Shown: positions 46,835 to 55,476 of the stretch, in pieces
Numbering within the stretch: the first letter of the stretch is position 1
Layout of the letters: each line of letters starts with the position of its first letter
From: Nocardia ignorata NBRC 108230
GTDB lineage: Bacteria > Actinomycetota > Actinomycetes > Mycobacteriales > Mycobacteriaceae
Reading direction: 5' to 3'
Assembly: GCF_001612905.1 (NCBI RefSeq)
Contig: NZ_BDBI01000047.1
Coordinates: 1-60,590 of the forward strand
DNA: 60,590 bases
The notes under the pieces: model-generated
Database searches by the model: none
The model's input: the letters and a program-made list of their open reading frames with translations, nothing else
Told to the model about the DNA's origin: nothing
Program-made: the position numbers and the translations under genes

Positions 46835-47680
46835 ATGTCGACCGATCTGCATTCCGCGAAGACGGATTCCGCTACCCAGATCGTCCGCGAGAACTTCACC
46901 GCCACGGTGGTGTCGTCGCTGCGGACCTTCGGGCGTGCGGTCGACCTCGCGCAGGAGTCGGTCACCGGCACCGTCGCCGACGTGGCCCGCCGCCAGTTCC
47001 AATGGCGCGAGACCCTCGTGCAGGCCTGGCGCCTCATCACCGTGACCGCCATCCCGGCCGTGCTCATGGCGATCCCGTTCGGCGTGATCGTCTCGGTCCA
47101 GGTGGGCAACCTCATCCACAGCCTCGGCGCCGACTCCATGCTCGGCGCCACCGGCGGCCTCGGCGTCATCAAGCAGGGCGCCCCCATCGCGACCGGCTTC
47201 CTGCTCGGCGGTGCGGGCGCGGCGGCCATCGCGGCCGACCTGGGCGCCAGGACCATCCGCGAGGAGATCGACGCGCTCAACACCATGGGCATCAGCCCGG
47301 TGCACCGGCTGGTGATCCCGCGCATGATGGCGATGCTGATCGTCGCCCCGATGCTCAACGTGCTCATCATCTTCGTCGGCGTGCTCGCCGGGTACGCGGT
47401 GGCGGTCGGCGGTCAGGGCGTGACGCCCGGCAGCTACTGGTCCACCTTCGGTTCCTTCGCGACCGCGGGCGATGTCTGGGTGTCGCTGCTCAAGGCTTTG
47501 ATCTTCGGGTTCCTCGTCGTCGTCATCTCGTGCCAGCGCGGCCTCGAGGCCAAGGGCGGCCCGCGCGGTGTGGCCGACGCGGTGAACGCGGCGGTGGTGC
47601 TCTCGGTGGTCTCGATCGCGATCGTGAACCTGCTGGCCACCCAGATCAGCGCCATGTTCCTGCCGACGAAGTTGGCGTGA
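46835..47680 (+). CDS. yrbEA: YrbEA, MlaE-like permease of the Mce lipid importer
   Basis: A 281-residue MlaE-family permease with five or six hydrophobic segments, first gene of the mce operon. The cytoplasmic coupling motif is ARTIREEIDALNTMGISPVHRLVIPRMMAM, containing the EExDAL signature that contacts the ATPase MceG (no mceG in the window). LITVTAIPAVLMAIPFGVIVSVQVGNLI and LKALIFGFLVVVISCQRGLEAKGGPRGVADAVNAAVV are also typical. ATG 46835 has GGAGG eight bases upstream. Its TGA overlaps the next ATG. The substrate class (fatty acid, sterol or other lipid) cannot be read from sequence. Confidence 0.95.
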   Translation: MSTDLHSAKTDSATQIVRENFTATVVSSLRTFGRAVDLAQESVTGTVADVARRQFQWRETLVQAWRLITVTAIPAVLMAIPFGVIVSVQVGNLIHSLGADSMLGATGGLGVIKQGAPIATGFLLGGAGAAAIAADLGARTIREEIDALNTMGISPVHRLVIPRMMAMLIVAPMLNVLIIFVGVLAGYAVAVGGQGVTPGSYWSTFGSFATAGDVWVSLLKALIFGFLVVVISCQRGLEAKGGPRGVADAVNAAVVLSVVSIAIVNLLATQISAMFLPTKLA

Positions 47681-48546
47681 TGGCTGCCTCCTCCTATCTC
47701 CCCACCTCGCTGCACTGGCTGCGAACACCCGCGCGCCTCGGCAGACGGATCGTCGGCGCGGGCGAATCGCTCGGCTTCGTCGCCGTGTTCGTCTGGCAGG
47801 TGCTGTCCTCGGTGCCGCTGACGCTGCGCCGCTACCGCGACGAGACGCTGCGCGCGGTCACCGATATGACCTGGGGTCGCGGCTCGATCATCGTCGGCGG
47901 CGGGACCGTGCCGATGATGATCGTGCTCGGGCTGGTGATGGGCGCCTCGGTCGGCGTCGAGTCCTTCGCTTCGCTGGACATGCTCGGCATGGGCCCGGTC
48001 ACCGGCGTCATCTCCGCCTACGCCACCACCCGTGAGCTGGCCCCCATCGCGGCCGCCATCGGATTCGCGGCCCAGGCGGGCTGCCGGATCACCGCCGAGA
48101 TCGGCTCGATGCGCATCTCCGAGGAGATCGACGCGATCGAGGCGCTCGGCCTGCGCTCGGTGCCGTTCGTGGTCACCACCCGCGTGATCGCCGGCGCCAT
48201 CGCGATCGTGCCGACCTTCCTGATCGCGCTGATCCTGTCCTACGGCGCCTGCCGCGGCCTGCTCACCATGGTCTACGGACAGTCGGCGGGCGTGTACGAC
48301 CACTACTTCTTCCAGTTCATCTCCGGCTTCGACATGATCGCGGCGGTCATCAAGGTCGCCGTGTTCGGCACGGTCGTGATCCTGGTGCACAGCTACTTCG
48401 GGTTCTTCGCCACCGGCGGACCCGAGGGCGTCGGCATCGCCTCGGGTCGCGCGGTGCGGGCCAGCTCGGTGGCCATCGTCGCCATCGACATGGTGCTGTC
48501 GATCATGCTGTGGGGCTTCAACTCGGCGATCAGTTTTACGGGGTGA
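47680..48546 (+). CDS. yrbEB: YrbEB, MlaE-like permease of the Mce lipid importer
   Basis: A 288-residue second permease subunit, coupled to YrbEA by a TGATG overlap. The MlaE coupling loop is GSMRISEEIDAIEALGLRSVPFVVTTRVIAG. MTWGRGSIIVGGGTVPMMIVLGLVMGASVG and FFATGGPEGVGIASGRAVRASSVAIVAIDMVLSIMLWG are family-typical. The permeases form a heterodimer in the inner membrane under a hexamer of MceA-F. mceA begins five bases after its stop. Confidence 0.95.
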   Translation: MAASSYLPTSLHWLRTPARLGRRIVGAGESLGFVAVFVWQVLSSVPLTLRRYRDETLRAVTDMTWGRGSIIVGGGTVPMMIVLGLVMGASVGVESFASLDMLGMGPVTGVISAYATTRELAPIAAAIGFAAQAGCRITAEIGSMRISEEIDAIEALGLRSVPFVVTTRVIAGAIAIVPTFLIALILSYGACRGLLTMVYGQSAGVYDHYFFQFISGFDMIAAVIKVAVFGTVVILVHSYFGFFATGGPEGVGIASGRAVRASSVAIVAIDMVLSIMLWGFNSAISFTG

Positions 48547-48550
48547 GCTA

Positions 48551-49582
48551 GTGCCGAATTACGGAATGCCCGGCGTCGCGGCGAATCGGCGCACCTCGCG
48601 CCTGACCGGTGTCGTCATCCTCGCGGTGATCGCGGTGGTCGCGCTCGGCTACATCACGTACTCCAACGTTCGCTCCGAGGAGGGGCTGCGGATCGCGCTG
48701 CGCACCGAGCACCTCGGTGACGGCATCGAATCGGGCAGCCAGGTCCGCGTCGACGGCGTCACCGTCGGCGAGGTCGCCGAGGTGATCCCCGGCGAGCGCG
48801 GCACCCAGCAGATCGCGCTGCTGCTCGACGAGAACCGCCTGCACGGCATCGACGACAGCCTCGCCATCGACTACGCGCCGACCAATCTGTTCGGCATCGC
48901 CGAGATCGAACTGCGGCGCGGCCCCGGCGGGGCACCGCTGCGGGCAGGCGCGGTGCTCGATCTGACCGGCCAGAACAATGCCCGGGTCTACGACGCGACC
49001 ATGAGCGCGATCCTGCGCAGTCTCTCGCAGGTCGGCATGACCGTGACGAGCCCGCAGATGGCGACGGTGATCTCCCAGCTCGCCGCCGACTTCAAGGCCT
49101 TCACCCCGCTGGTCCAGGCGCTCATCACGGTGGCCAAGACCATCGCCGACAACCAGGACGTCGCGCCCTCGGAACTGTTCGGCAAGCTCGGCCCAGCCTT
49201 CGACGGCGGCGGCCAGTTCGCCGGCGCGACCATGCAGGTGATCGACCAGCTCAGCGAGATCAAGGTGACCCAGACCGACAAGGATCGCTACGACATCGGG
49301 GTCGGCGTGATCGGCGGCAGCCTGCTGCCCGCCCTGACCACCACCTTGAGCACCGCGGGCGGCCACCTCGCCGAGTCGACCGACATGCTGGCGCCGATGC
49401 TGCTCGCGCTGGCGCAGATGTCGCCGAATTCGCGCCATACCGGCGCCGAACTCACCGCGCTGCTGCGGAACCTGCGCGGCGCCATGCCCGACGGCCCGGA
49501 CGGCCCCGTGCTCAACCTCGATGTCGAGCTCAGCGGTGTGCCCGCCATCGCGGTCCCGCTGTTCGGAAAGGGCGGTGCGTGA
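48551..49582 (+). CDS. mceA: MceA, Mce-family lipid-binding subunit
   Basis: 343 residues from GTG 48551. An N-terminal membrane helix (LTGVVILAVIAVVALGYITY) is followed by the MCE/MlaD domain: IALRTEHLGDGIESGSQVRVDGVTVGEVAEVIPG and a second strand set with TNLFGIAEIELRRGPGG. A long helical region (about 150-310) builds the periplasmic needle. No C-terminal domain of the host-binding Mce1A type is obvious. It ends with TGA overlapping the mceB ATG. Confidence 0.94.
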   Translation: MPNYGMPGVAANRRTSRLTGVVILAVIAVVALGYITYSNVRSEEGLRIALRTEHLGDGIESGSQVRVDGVTVGEVAEVIPGERGTQQIALLLDENRLHGIDDSLAIDYAPTNLFGIAEIELRRGPGGAPLRAGAVLDLTGQNNARVYDATMSAILRSLSQVGMTVTSPQMATVISQLAADFKAFTPLVQALITVAKTIADNQDVAPSELFGKLGPAFDGGGQFAGATMQVIDQLSEIKVTQTDKDRYDIGVGVIGGSLLPALTTTLSTAGGHLAESTDMLAPMLLALAQMSPNSRHTGAELTALLRNLRGAMPDGPDGPVLNLDVELSGVPAIAVPLFGKGGA

Positions 49583-50586
49583 TGAAGATTCGCGGTGTCG
49601 CACTGCGCCTCGGCGTGTTCACGCTGGTGATGGTCGCCGTGCTCGGTCTGGTCTTCACGCTCATCAAACGTCCCGTCTCCGGTGACACCAACGCCCACGA
49701 CGTGCTGTTCACCGACGCCAACGGCCTCAAGGTCGGCAACGACGTGCGCATGTTCGGTGTGCAGGTGGGCAAGGTCGAGAAGATCGGGCTCGAGGGCGAC
49801 AAGGCCAAGGTGCGCCTGACGGTCAAGACCGATACGCCGATCTACGACAACTCCAAGCTGGCCATCCGCTACCAGAACCTCACCGGCCAGCGCTATGTCG
49901 ACCTGCAGCAGGCGCCCAACCCCGGCACCCGCATCGCCGCGGGCGCCCGCATCGGCGCGCACATGACCGTGCCGTCCTTCGACGTGACCAGCCTGTTCAG
50001 TGGTCTCAAGCCGGTGCTCGCGACGCTGTCGCCCGAGGCGATCAACCAGTTCACCGCGAGCATGCTCGCCGTGATCGAGGGCGACGGCAGCGGCCTCGGC
50101 CCCGCGCTCACCGCCATCGACGAACTCGCCTCCTACGCCGAGAACCGCCAGCAGGTGATCTCCACGCTCATCCGCAACCTGTCGGATCTGGCCGACCGGC
50201 ACGGCGGCCGGGTCGGTCACCTGCTGCCGCTGCTGGCCCGGCTCACCGACATCTTCGAGGCGATGCAGCGCAATATCGGCGGCGTCGCCGACTTCGCGAT
50301 GAGCGCGCCCTCGGTGCTCGCGCCGGTCGACCGGCTGCTCGCCTCGCTCGGCCTGGTCGAGGGCGGCGGCGCCGATGTCGACGCGATGATCCGCGCCCTT
50401 TTCCCGAATCCGCAGGAGGCCGTGGAGGTTTTCGGCCGCCTGCCCGGTCTGTTGGCCACCGTCGACTCCTCGCTCTCGCGCGGTTTCACCGACTTCACGC
50501 CGCACTGCAGCAACGGCGCCGCCGAGGTGCCCGCGCCGCTGCAGGTGCTGATCGCCGGACAGAAGGTCACCGTATGCAACCGCTGA
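49582..50586 (+). CDS. mceB: MceB, Mce-family subunit
   Basis: 334 residues. The N-terminal helix is LGVFTLVMVAVLGLVFTLI. The MCE domain is DVLFTDANGLKVGNDVRMFGVQVGKVEKIGLEGDKAKVRLTVKTD with TGQRYVDLQQ. The C-terminal half is helical and ends in a Cys-containing tail (CSNGAAEVPAPLQVLIAGQKVTVCNR), similar to the disulfide-forming ends of other Mce subunits. The last 13 bases overlap mceC, indicating coupling. The start is ATG 49582 inside the mceA stop. Confidence 0.94.
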   Translation: MKIRGVALRLGVFTLVMVAVLGLVFTLIKRPVSGDTNAHDVLFTDANGLKVGNDVRMFGVQVGKVEKIGLEGDKAKVRLTVKTDTPIYDNSKLAIRYQNLTGQRYVDLQQAPNPGTRIAAGARIGAHMTVPSFDVTSLFSGLKPVLATLSPEAINQFTASMLAVIEGDGSGLGPALTAIDELASYAENRQQVISTLIRNLSDLADRHGGRVGHLLPLLARLTDIFEAMQRNIGGVADFAMSAPSVLAPVDRLLASLGLVEGGGADVDAMIRALFPNPQEAVEVFGRLPGLLATVDSSLSRGFTDFTPHCSNGAAEVPAPLQVLIAGQKVTVCNR

Positions 50587-51581
50587 AATTCTTCTCCGGT
50601 GATCGCCCGATCCTCGACGAAGCGGGCAAACGCGCCCGTGAGCTGCGGATGGGCATCATCGGCCTGACCGCCGTGGTGCTGTTCATCATCGCCGCGGGCG
50701 TGGTGTACGTGGTGCCGCTCGGCAAGAACACCTACACCGCCGAGCTCACCGAAGCCCAGTCGGTACGTGAGGGCGACGACGTGCGCCTGGCCGGTATCTC
50801 GGTCGGCAGCGTCACCGACCTCGAACTGAAGCCCGACAAAGTGATCATGCGGTTCACCGTGAACAACGATGTGTTCGTCGGCGATCAGACCTCCCTCGAC
50901 GTCCGCATGCTCACCGTCGTCGGCGGCCACTACGTCGCGCTGTACCCCGCCGGTTCGGAGCCGCTGGGCGATGAGGCGATTCCTGCCGACCGAATCCGCC
51001 TGCCCTACAGTCTGATCGAGACCTTCCAGGACGCCACCGCGCCGCTGGCCGCCGTCGACGGCGCGACGGTTCGCCAGAATCTGGCCGCCGCCAACACCGC
51101 GTTGCAGAACTCGCCGGAGGCGCTGCGCACCACCTTGGACACGGTCGGCAAGTACGTCGACATGCTCGACCGCCAGCGTTCGCAGGTGTCGAAGTCCATC
51201 GCGATCCTCGACGAGTACATCTCCATGTACGACGGCGCCAAGTCCGATCTCGGCAGGCTGATGAACAACGTCAACCTGCTCGAGGACGTGCTGCTGAGCA
51301 AGCAGGCCGAGGCGGCCGAGGCGGTCCGGCTGCTCGTGTCGGTCGTCAACCGCCTCGCCACCCTTGCCCCGGGCTGGGAGTCCACCTTGAAACCGCAGGC
51401 ACAGGCGCTGGCCGACGCACTACCCCGGCTCCAGGAACTCACCGGCCGGTTCGAGCCGGTGATCGCAACGGTGCACGAATTGCAGACCAAGTTGTCGCAG
51501 CTGGTGACGCCCGAGGCCGGCGTGGTCGTCGACCAGTCGGACGCACGGGTGTGCGTGCCGCTGCCGGGGAAGGCGTGCTGA
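50574..51581 (+). CDS. mceC: MceC, Mce-family subunit
   Basis: 335 residues. A cytoplasmic N-terminus (MQPLKFFSGDRPILDEAGKRAREL) precedes the helix IIGLTAVVLFIIAAGVVYVV. The MCE domain is YTAELTEAQSVREGDDVRLAGISVGSVTDLELKPDKVIMRFTV with VVGGHYVALYPAG. Extended coiled-coil helices follow (SKSIAILDEYISMYDGAKSDLGRLMNNVNLLEDVLLSK). It ends in two cysteines, DARVCVPLPGKAC, without the proline-rich tail of some MceC proteins. It overlaps mceB by 13 bases and mceD by one. Confidence 0.94.
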   Translation: MQPLKFFSGDRPILDEAGKRARELRMGIIGLTAVVLFIIAAGVVYVVPLGKNTYTAELTEAQSVREGDDVRLAGISVGSVTDLELKPDKVIMRFTVNNDVFVGDQTSLDVRMLTVVGGHYVALYPAGSEPLGDEAIPADRIRLPYSLIETFQDATAPLAAVDGATVRQNLAAANTALQNSPEALRTTLDTVGKYVDMLDRQRSQVSKSIAILDEYISMYDGAKSDLGRLMNNVNLLEDVLLSKQAEAAEAVRLLVSVVNRLATLAPGWESTLKPQAQALADALPRLQELTGRFEPVIATVHELQTKLSQLVTPEAGVVVDQSDARVCVPLPGKAC

Positions 51582-52669
51582 TGCTGAAAAAGCTCCTCGG
51601 ATCGCAGGCGTTCATGTCGATCGCCGGTGTCGCGGTGCTCGTCGCGCTCGTCACCGGCGGCTACTTCATCGCCTTCGATCCGTTGAAGAAGACCGAGTCC
51701 TATTGCGCGCTCATGCCCGACGCGGTCGGCCTTTACCCGGGCAACCACATCACCATGCGCGGTATCTCCGTCGGTGAGGTGACCTCGGTCCGCAACGAAG
51801 GCCCGAAGGTGCGTGTCGATTTCGAGGTCGACGCCGAATACCCCGTCTACGCCGACGCTTCGGCGACAACTGTCGCGTATTCCGTTGCGGCGGATCGCAA
51901 TCTGGCCGTGCTGGCCAGCGGCAAGGACACCCGCAAGTTCGAGGGCGGCTGCATCACCAAAACGCTGACGCCCAAGAGCATCACCGAAACCCTCACCGCC
52001 CTGGCGAGCCTGTCCGAACAGCTCTCGGGCACCAACTCGGGTCAGCCGACCGCCCTGGTCGACGGCCTCGGCGCCTTGGACCGTGCCACGCAGGGCACCG
52101 GCCCGACCGTCAACGAGCTCATCACCGAACTCGGTTCGGCGATGAACAAGCCGGACGCCGACATCGGCCATCTCGCAGGCCTTTTCGACGCCTTCGCGTC
52201 GGTGTCCAATCGCGTCGCCGCGAACTGGGGTGACCTGCAGTCCATGCTCACCCGGCTCGCACCGCTGCTGAACATGGCCTCCGACGACCTGCTCGGCCCC
52301 GCCACCTCGCTGTTCGACGGGCTCGGCGAACTGCTGCCGATGCTCAACGACCTCACCACCATCCTCGGCGATCCGCTCATCGGCACCCTCGACGGCGCCG
52401 TCCCGCTGGTGAAGATGTTGCGCGCCAACGTCGGTTCGCTGCGCGATGTGGTGCTGAAACTGCCCGCGCTCACCTCCGCCTTCCAGAGCGCGGCAGGTGG
52501 CACCGCAATCACCTACGCCCCGCCGAAGGTCGCCCTGCCCACGGGTGAGGCCGACCAGGTGTGCGCCGCCCTCAACGCGGCGCTGCCGGGCCAATGCCCC
52601 GATCCCGCCGCGGGATTGACCGATGTGAACCTCGTGCAAGTAGTGCTCGGAATGGCAGGTGCCCGATGA
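51581..52669 (+). CDS. mceD: MceD, Mce-family subunit
   Basis: 362 residues. The N-terminal helix is FMSIAGVAVLVALVTGGYFIAF. The MCE domain is SYCALMPDAVGLYPGNHITMRGISVGEVTSVRNEGPKVRVDFEV with ADRNLAVLASG. Family landmarks are CITKTLTPKSITETLTAL, a set of hydrophobic helices around SMLTRLAPLLNMASDDLLGP, and a C-terminal cysteine pair (QVCAALNAALPGQCPD). ATG 51581 lies in the mceC stop (TGATG), and its end overlaps mceE (ATGA). Confidence 0.94.
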   Translation: MLKKLLGSQAFMSIAGVAVLVALVTGGYFIAFDPLKKTESYCALMPDAVGLYPGNHITMRGISVGEVTSVRNEGPKVRVDFEVDAEYPVYADASATTVAYSVAADRNLAVLASGKDTRKFEGGCITKTLTPKSITETLTALASLSEQLSGTNSGQPTALVDGLGALDRATQGTGPTVNELITELGSAMNKPDADIGHLAGLFDAFASVSNRVAANWGDLQSMLTRLAPLLNMASDDLLGPATSLFDGLGELLPMLNDLTTILGDPLIGTLDGAVPLVKMLRANVGSLRDVVLKLPALTSAFQSAAGGTAITYAPPKVALPTGEADQVCAALNAALPGQCPDPAAGLTDVNLVQVVLGMAGAR

Positions 52670-53718
52670 TCAGGTCGCGAAAGAGTATGCGTCGCACCAT
52701 GATCGCGCTAGTTGTAGCCGCCGGTCTCGCCGTCGGCGGCTGCGGTTTCGATCCGGCCGATGTGCCGGTCCCTGGATCGTCGGTCAGCGGTGACACCTAC
52801 CGCGTCCACATCGAGTTCGCCAGCGCGCTGAACCTGCCGTCGAAGTCGAAGGTGATCGCCAACGGCGCCGAGATCGGCACCGTCACCGACGTGCGCGTGG
52901 TCCAGCCCGCCGACGCGCCCGCCGGTCGCGGTGGTTACGTCGTCGTCGAGGCCGACATCCTCGAGTCGGTCTCGCTGCCCGCATCGACCATCGCCGAACT
53001 ACGCCAGGACACCATTCTCGGCGATATCCACGTCGCGTTGACCACGCCCAAGGACGGTTTCGGTCAGCTGCTGCGCGACGGCGGGACCATCCCCATCGAG
53101 CGAACCAAACCCCCTGTGCAGCTGGAAGACACGATGGCGACCATGGCGCTGTTCGTGCAGGGCGGCGCGATCGGTCAGCTGCAGGACATGATCGCCCGGG
53201 TGAACTCGGTGATGCCGCAGGATCCGCGTGAGACCGCCCGCATCTCGGCGGTGATGGGTGCCGACGCCGCCGACCTGGCCGCCAACCTCGACCAGGTGGA
53301 CCTGCTGGTCAACGGGCTCGCCGCCAACGCCGAGATCATGCACAACATCGAAGGCGAACTCACCGATATCCTCACCCCCGAGGCGGTGCGCGCGCTGTCG
53401 GGCACCCAGGACTCCATCGCCAAGACGATGGTCATCTTCAACGCCCTCGGCCCGCTCGCGCACTCCATGGCTTGGCTCGCGCCGCTGGCGAATTCGGGTG
53501 ACGCGGCCGCGACCGCCTTCCTGCCGCTGCTGATCGGCACCTCGCCCGACCTGCGGAACCCGACCAATATGGCCCTGCTCACCGACCTGTTGCGCGACAA
53601 GATCATTCCCTTCGCCGAGCGCGGCCCGAAGGTGAACGTCACCGGAGTGCAGGTCTCCGAACAGGAGCAGCTGGACCAGATCGTGACCGCCCTGCGGATG
53701 ATCGGAATGGTGCGATGA
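52666..53718 (+). CDS. mceE: MceE, Mce-family lipoprotein subunit
   Basis: 350 residues. The N-terminus MRRTMIALVVAAGLAVGGCGFDP carries a lipobox (A-V-G-G-C), so this subunit is lipid-anchored, as is usual for MceE/Lpr-type proteins. The MCE domain is YRVHIEFASALNLPSKSKVIANGAEIGTVTDVRVV with ILGDIHVALTTP. A helical repeat region follows. ATGA overlaps join it to both mceD and mceF. Confidence 0.94.
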   Translation: MIRSRKSMRRTMIALVVAAGLAVGGCGFDPADVPVPGSSVSGDTYRVHIEFASALNLPSKSKVIANGAEIGTVTDVRVVQPADAPAGRGGYVVVEADILESVSLPASTIAELRQDTILGDIHVALTTPKDGFGQLLRDGGTIPIERTKPPVQLEDTMATMALFVQGGAIGQLQDMIARVNSVMPQDPRETARISAVMGADAADLAANLDQVDLLVNGLAANAEIMHNIEGELTDILTPEAVRALSGTQDSIAKTMVIFNALGPLAHSMAWLAPLANSGDAAATAFLPLLIGTSPDLRNPTNMALLTDLLRDKIIPFAERGPKVNVTGVQVSEQEQLDQIVTALRMIGMVR

Positions 53719-54668
53719 AGATCGGAGCACTCGCCTCGCTCAGCGGCATCGCCGCCATCACCGTGCTCGGCGCGACCTATCTGACCTTCGGGGTGGTGCG
53801 CGTCGACCCGCTGGCCGACTACACCGAGGCGTCCCTCGAGGTCGCCGACTCGGGCGGCCTCAGCGTCGGATCGCCGATCCTGCTGACCGGCATCGAGATC
53901 GGCGAGGTCACCGCCGTCGACACCGACGCGCGCGGGGGAGTGCGCGTGGGTTTCCGCGTGGGTGCCGACCACAAGGTGCCGATGAGCAGCATCGTCACCA
54001 TCGAGCACCTGTCCTCCCTCGGTGAGCCGTACGTGCAGTTCGTGCCGCCGAGCACCGACGGGCCGTACCTGACCGACGGGCAGCGGCTGGCGGGGGAGAA
54101 CGTGCGAACCCCGATGTCGATTCCCGAGGTGGCGCGCCTGGTCACCAAGACCGTCGAACAACTCGACCCGACGGTGGTCGACTCGCTGGTCGGCACGCTC
54201 GGCACCGCCATGACCGGCACCGAGAACGTGATCCCCGAACTGGCCCGCGCCGGCGACCTGCTCGCGGCGGCGATCATGAGCCGCGCACCCGCCATCGCCG
54301 AACTGCAGAACAACTTCGAATACGTCTCCGGTGACATCGCCTGGGCCGGTCCGGCGACCTCCGCCGCCGCGCCCGCGTTCGTCCGCCTGAGCCAGGTGAT
54401 CGACCAGTTCGTCGAATCCGTCGGCCGCGCCACCGAGGGCGACCCGGAGATGTACCTGCGCGAGGGTGGGCTCGTCCCCGTCCTGAACGAGTTGGTCGCG
54501 AAGCTGAACGAGATCGGTCCCGAGCTGTCGGCCCTGCTGCCCGCGCTGCGCCCCCTCACCGAGGCTGTCACCGCCACCGGCCCGCAGCTGGATCTGAGCG
54601 CGCTCGTTTCCCAGGCACTGCACAACACCGACGCCGATTCGGTAAAGGTAAGGGTCGCGATCAAGTAA
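53715..54668 (+). CDS. mceF: MceF, Mce-family subunit
   Basis: 317 residues, the last subunit. The N-terminal helix is LASLSGIAAITVLGATYLTFG. The MCE domain is ASLEVADSGGLSVGSPILLTGIEIGEVTAVDTDARGGVRVGFRV with LSSLGEPYVQFVPPS. The helical C-terminal half stops soon after LRPLTEAVTATGPQLDLSALV, without the long, repetitive or proline-rich extension of many MceF proteins. The operon is thus complete (two permeases, six MCE proteins), but the usual Mce-associated genes are replaced by one proline-rich protein 131 bases downstream. Confidence 0.93.
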   Translation: MKIGALASLSGIAAITVLGATYLTFGVVRVDPLADYTEASLEVADSGGLSVGSPILLTGIEIGEVTAVDTDARGGVRVGFRVGADHKVPMSSIVTIEHLSSLGEPYVQFVPPSTDGPYLTDGQRLAGENVRTPMSIPEVARLVTKTVEQLDPTVVDSLVGTLGTAMTGTENVIPELARAGDLLAAAIMSRAPAIAELQNNFEYVSGDIAWAGPATSAAAPAFVRLSQVIDQFVESVGRATEGDPEMYLREGGLVPVLNELVAKLNEIGPELSALLPALRPLTEAVTATGPQLDLSALVSQALHNTDADSVKVRVAIK

Positions 54669-54717
54669 ATTTTCGGCAACCGCTGTGTATAGGTATCGTC
54701 CCTGCACAGTGACAGTG

Positions 54718-54773
54718 GACCGAACGCGGTCGGCCTTCGAGCAACTCTGCGGTAGCCTCCCTGAACGAGGGAG
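54718..54773. promoter_or_regulatory. Dyad and hairpin between mceF and the proline-rich gene
   Basis: GACCG-AACG-CGGTC (54718-54731) is a perfect dyad. CTCCCT-GAACG-AGGGAG (54757-54773) is a perfect hairpin 26 bases before the next start. They could be an operator and a leader stem or weak terminator. Confidence 0.4.
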
Positions 54774-54799
54774 TCCAAGTCCGCGGCGAAGGCGGTGCG

Positions 54800-55414
54800 A
54801 TGGCAGGCAGCAGCGAGGGCCCCGACGAGGAGCCCGCCAGCAGTACCCGGACGATCGCGATAGCGGCGGTGCTCGCCGCACTGCTCGCCCTGGTGGTCGC
54901 CGTCGGTTTGGTGCTGCGCGCGAATCAGGGCGACGACGACAACTCCGAGGTCGATCCGATGGGGTCGAACGGTCTGTCGGTCGACGGTCAGCAGGTCAGC
55001 GACACGGACCCGAACCCGCCGTGGCCTGCCAGGCGTGTGGGCGGCAATTGCTCGGCGGGTGGCATCGTCGCCCGCTGGCAGGTCGACGACGACGGCAACT
55101 GGCGCTGCACCGCAGGCGCCCCGGACACGCCGGCCCCCACGACTCCCGCCCTGCCACCACCCCCACCGCCGGAACCGGTCCCGGTTGAACTCCCACCGCC
55201 GCCACCCCCGGTCGAAGCTCCCTACGAGCCGCCGCCCCCGGCTTACGAACCGCCGGTCTACGACCCACCTCCGCCTCCTGAGCCGGTCCCGGCGCCCGAG
55301 CCCATCCCGGTCCCCGAGCCCGCACCTCCGCCACCACCCCCACCACCGGCCATCCAGCTCCCGTTCCCCCTGCCCCCGATCCTGCTTCCACCGGCAGCGG
55401 CGACTCTCGGCTGA
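54800..55414 (+). CDS. Membrane-anchored proline-rich protein after the mce operon
   Basis: 204 residues. A cytoplasmic acidic N-terminus (about 1-17) leads to one membrane helix, TIAIAAVLAALLALVVAVGLVL. A small module with two cysteines (GGNCSAGGIVARWQVDDDGNWRC, about 82-103) follows, probably a disulfide. The rest, about 90 residues, is a Pro/Glu/Val-rich tail of repeated PPP, EPVP and EPPP units ending in a hydrophobic stretch (PFPLPPILLPP). Outside the membrane such a tail would be extended and could span the peptidoglycan. I do not recognise a named family. Its position suggests a Mce accessory, though it may have its own promoter. Confidence 0.82.
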   Translation: MAGSSEGPDEEPASSTRTIAIAAVLAALLALVVAVGLVLRANQGDDDNSEVDPMGSNGLSVDGQQVSDTDPNPPWPARRVGGNCSAGGIVARWQVDDDGNWRCTAGAPDTPAPTTPALPPPPPPEPVPVELPPPPPPVEAPYEPPPPAYEPPVYDPPPPPEPVPAPEPIPVPEPAPPPPPPPPAIQLPFPLPPILLPPAAATLG

Positions 55415-55476
55415 GCTGCGCGAGCGGCGGCGGGTCTGCCGCGTCCGCGGCCCGCGGTCCCCGACACTGGTCAGTT

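Noticed and set aside
53175..54881. Minus-strand open frame of 568 codons opposite mceE and mceF
   Set aside because: The plus-strand genes have coupled starts, MCE domains and a lipobox; the antisense frame shows none of these.
55140..55395. Short tandem repeats rich in CCACC/CCGCC
   Set aside because: They are explained by the polyproline codons of the proline-rich protein and have no regular unit like a CRISPR or minisatellite.
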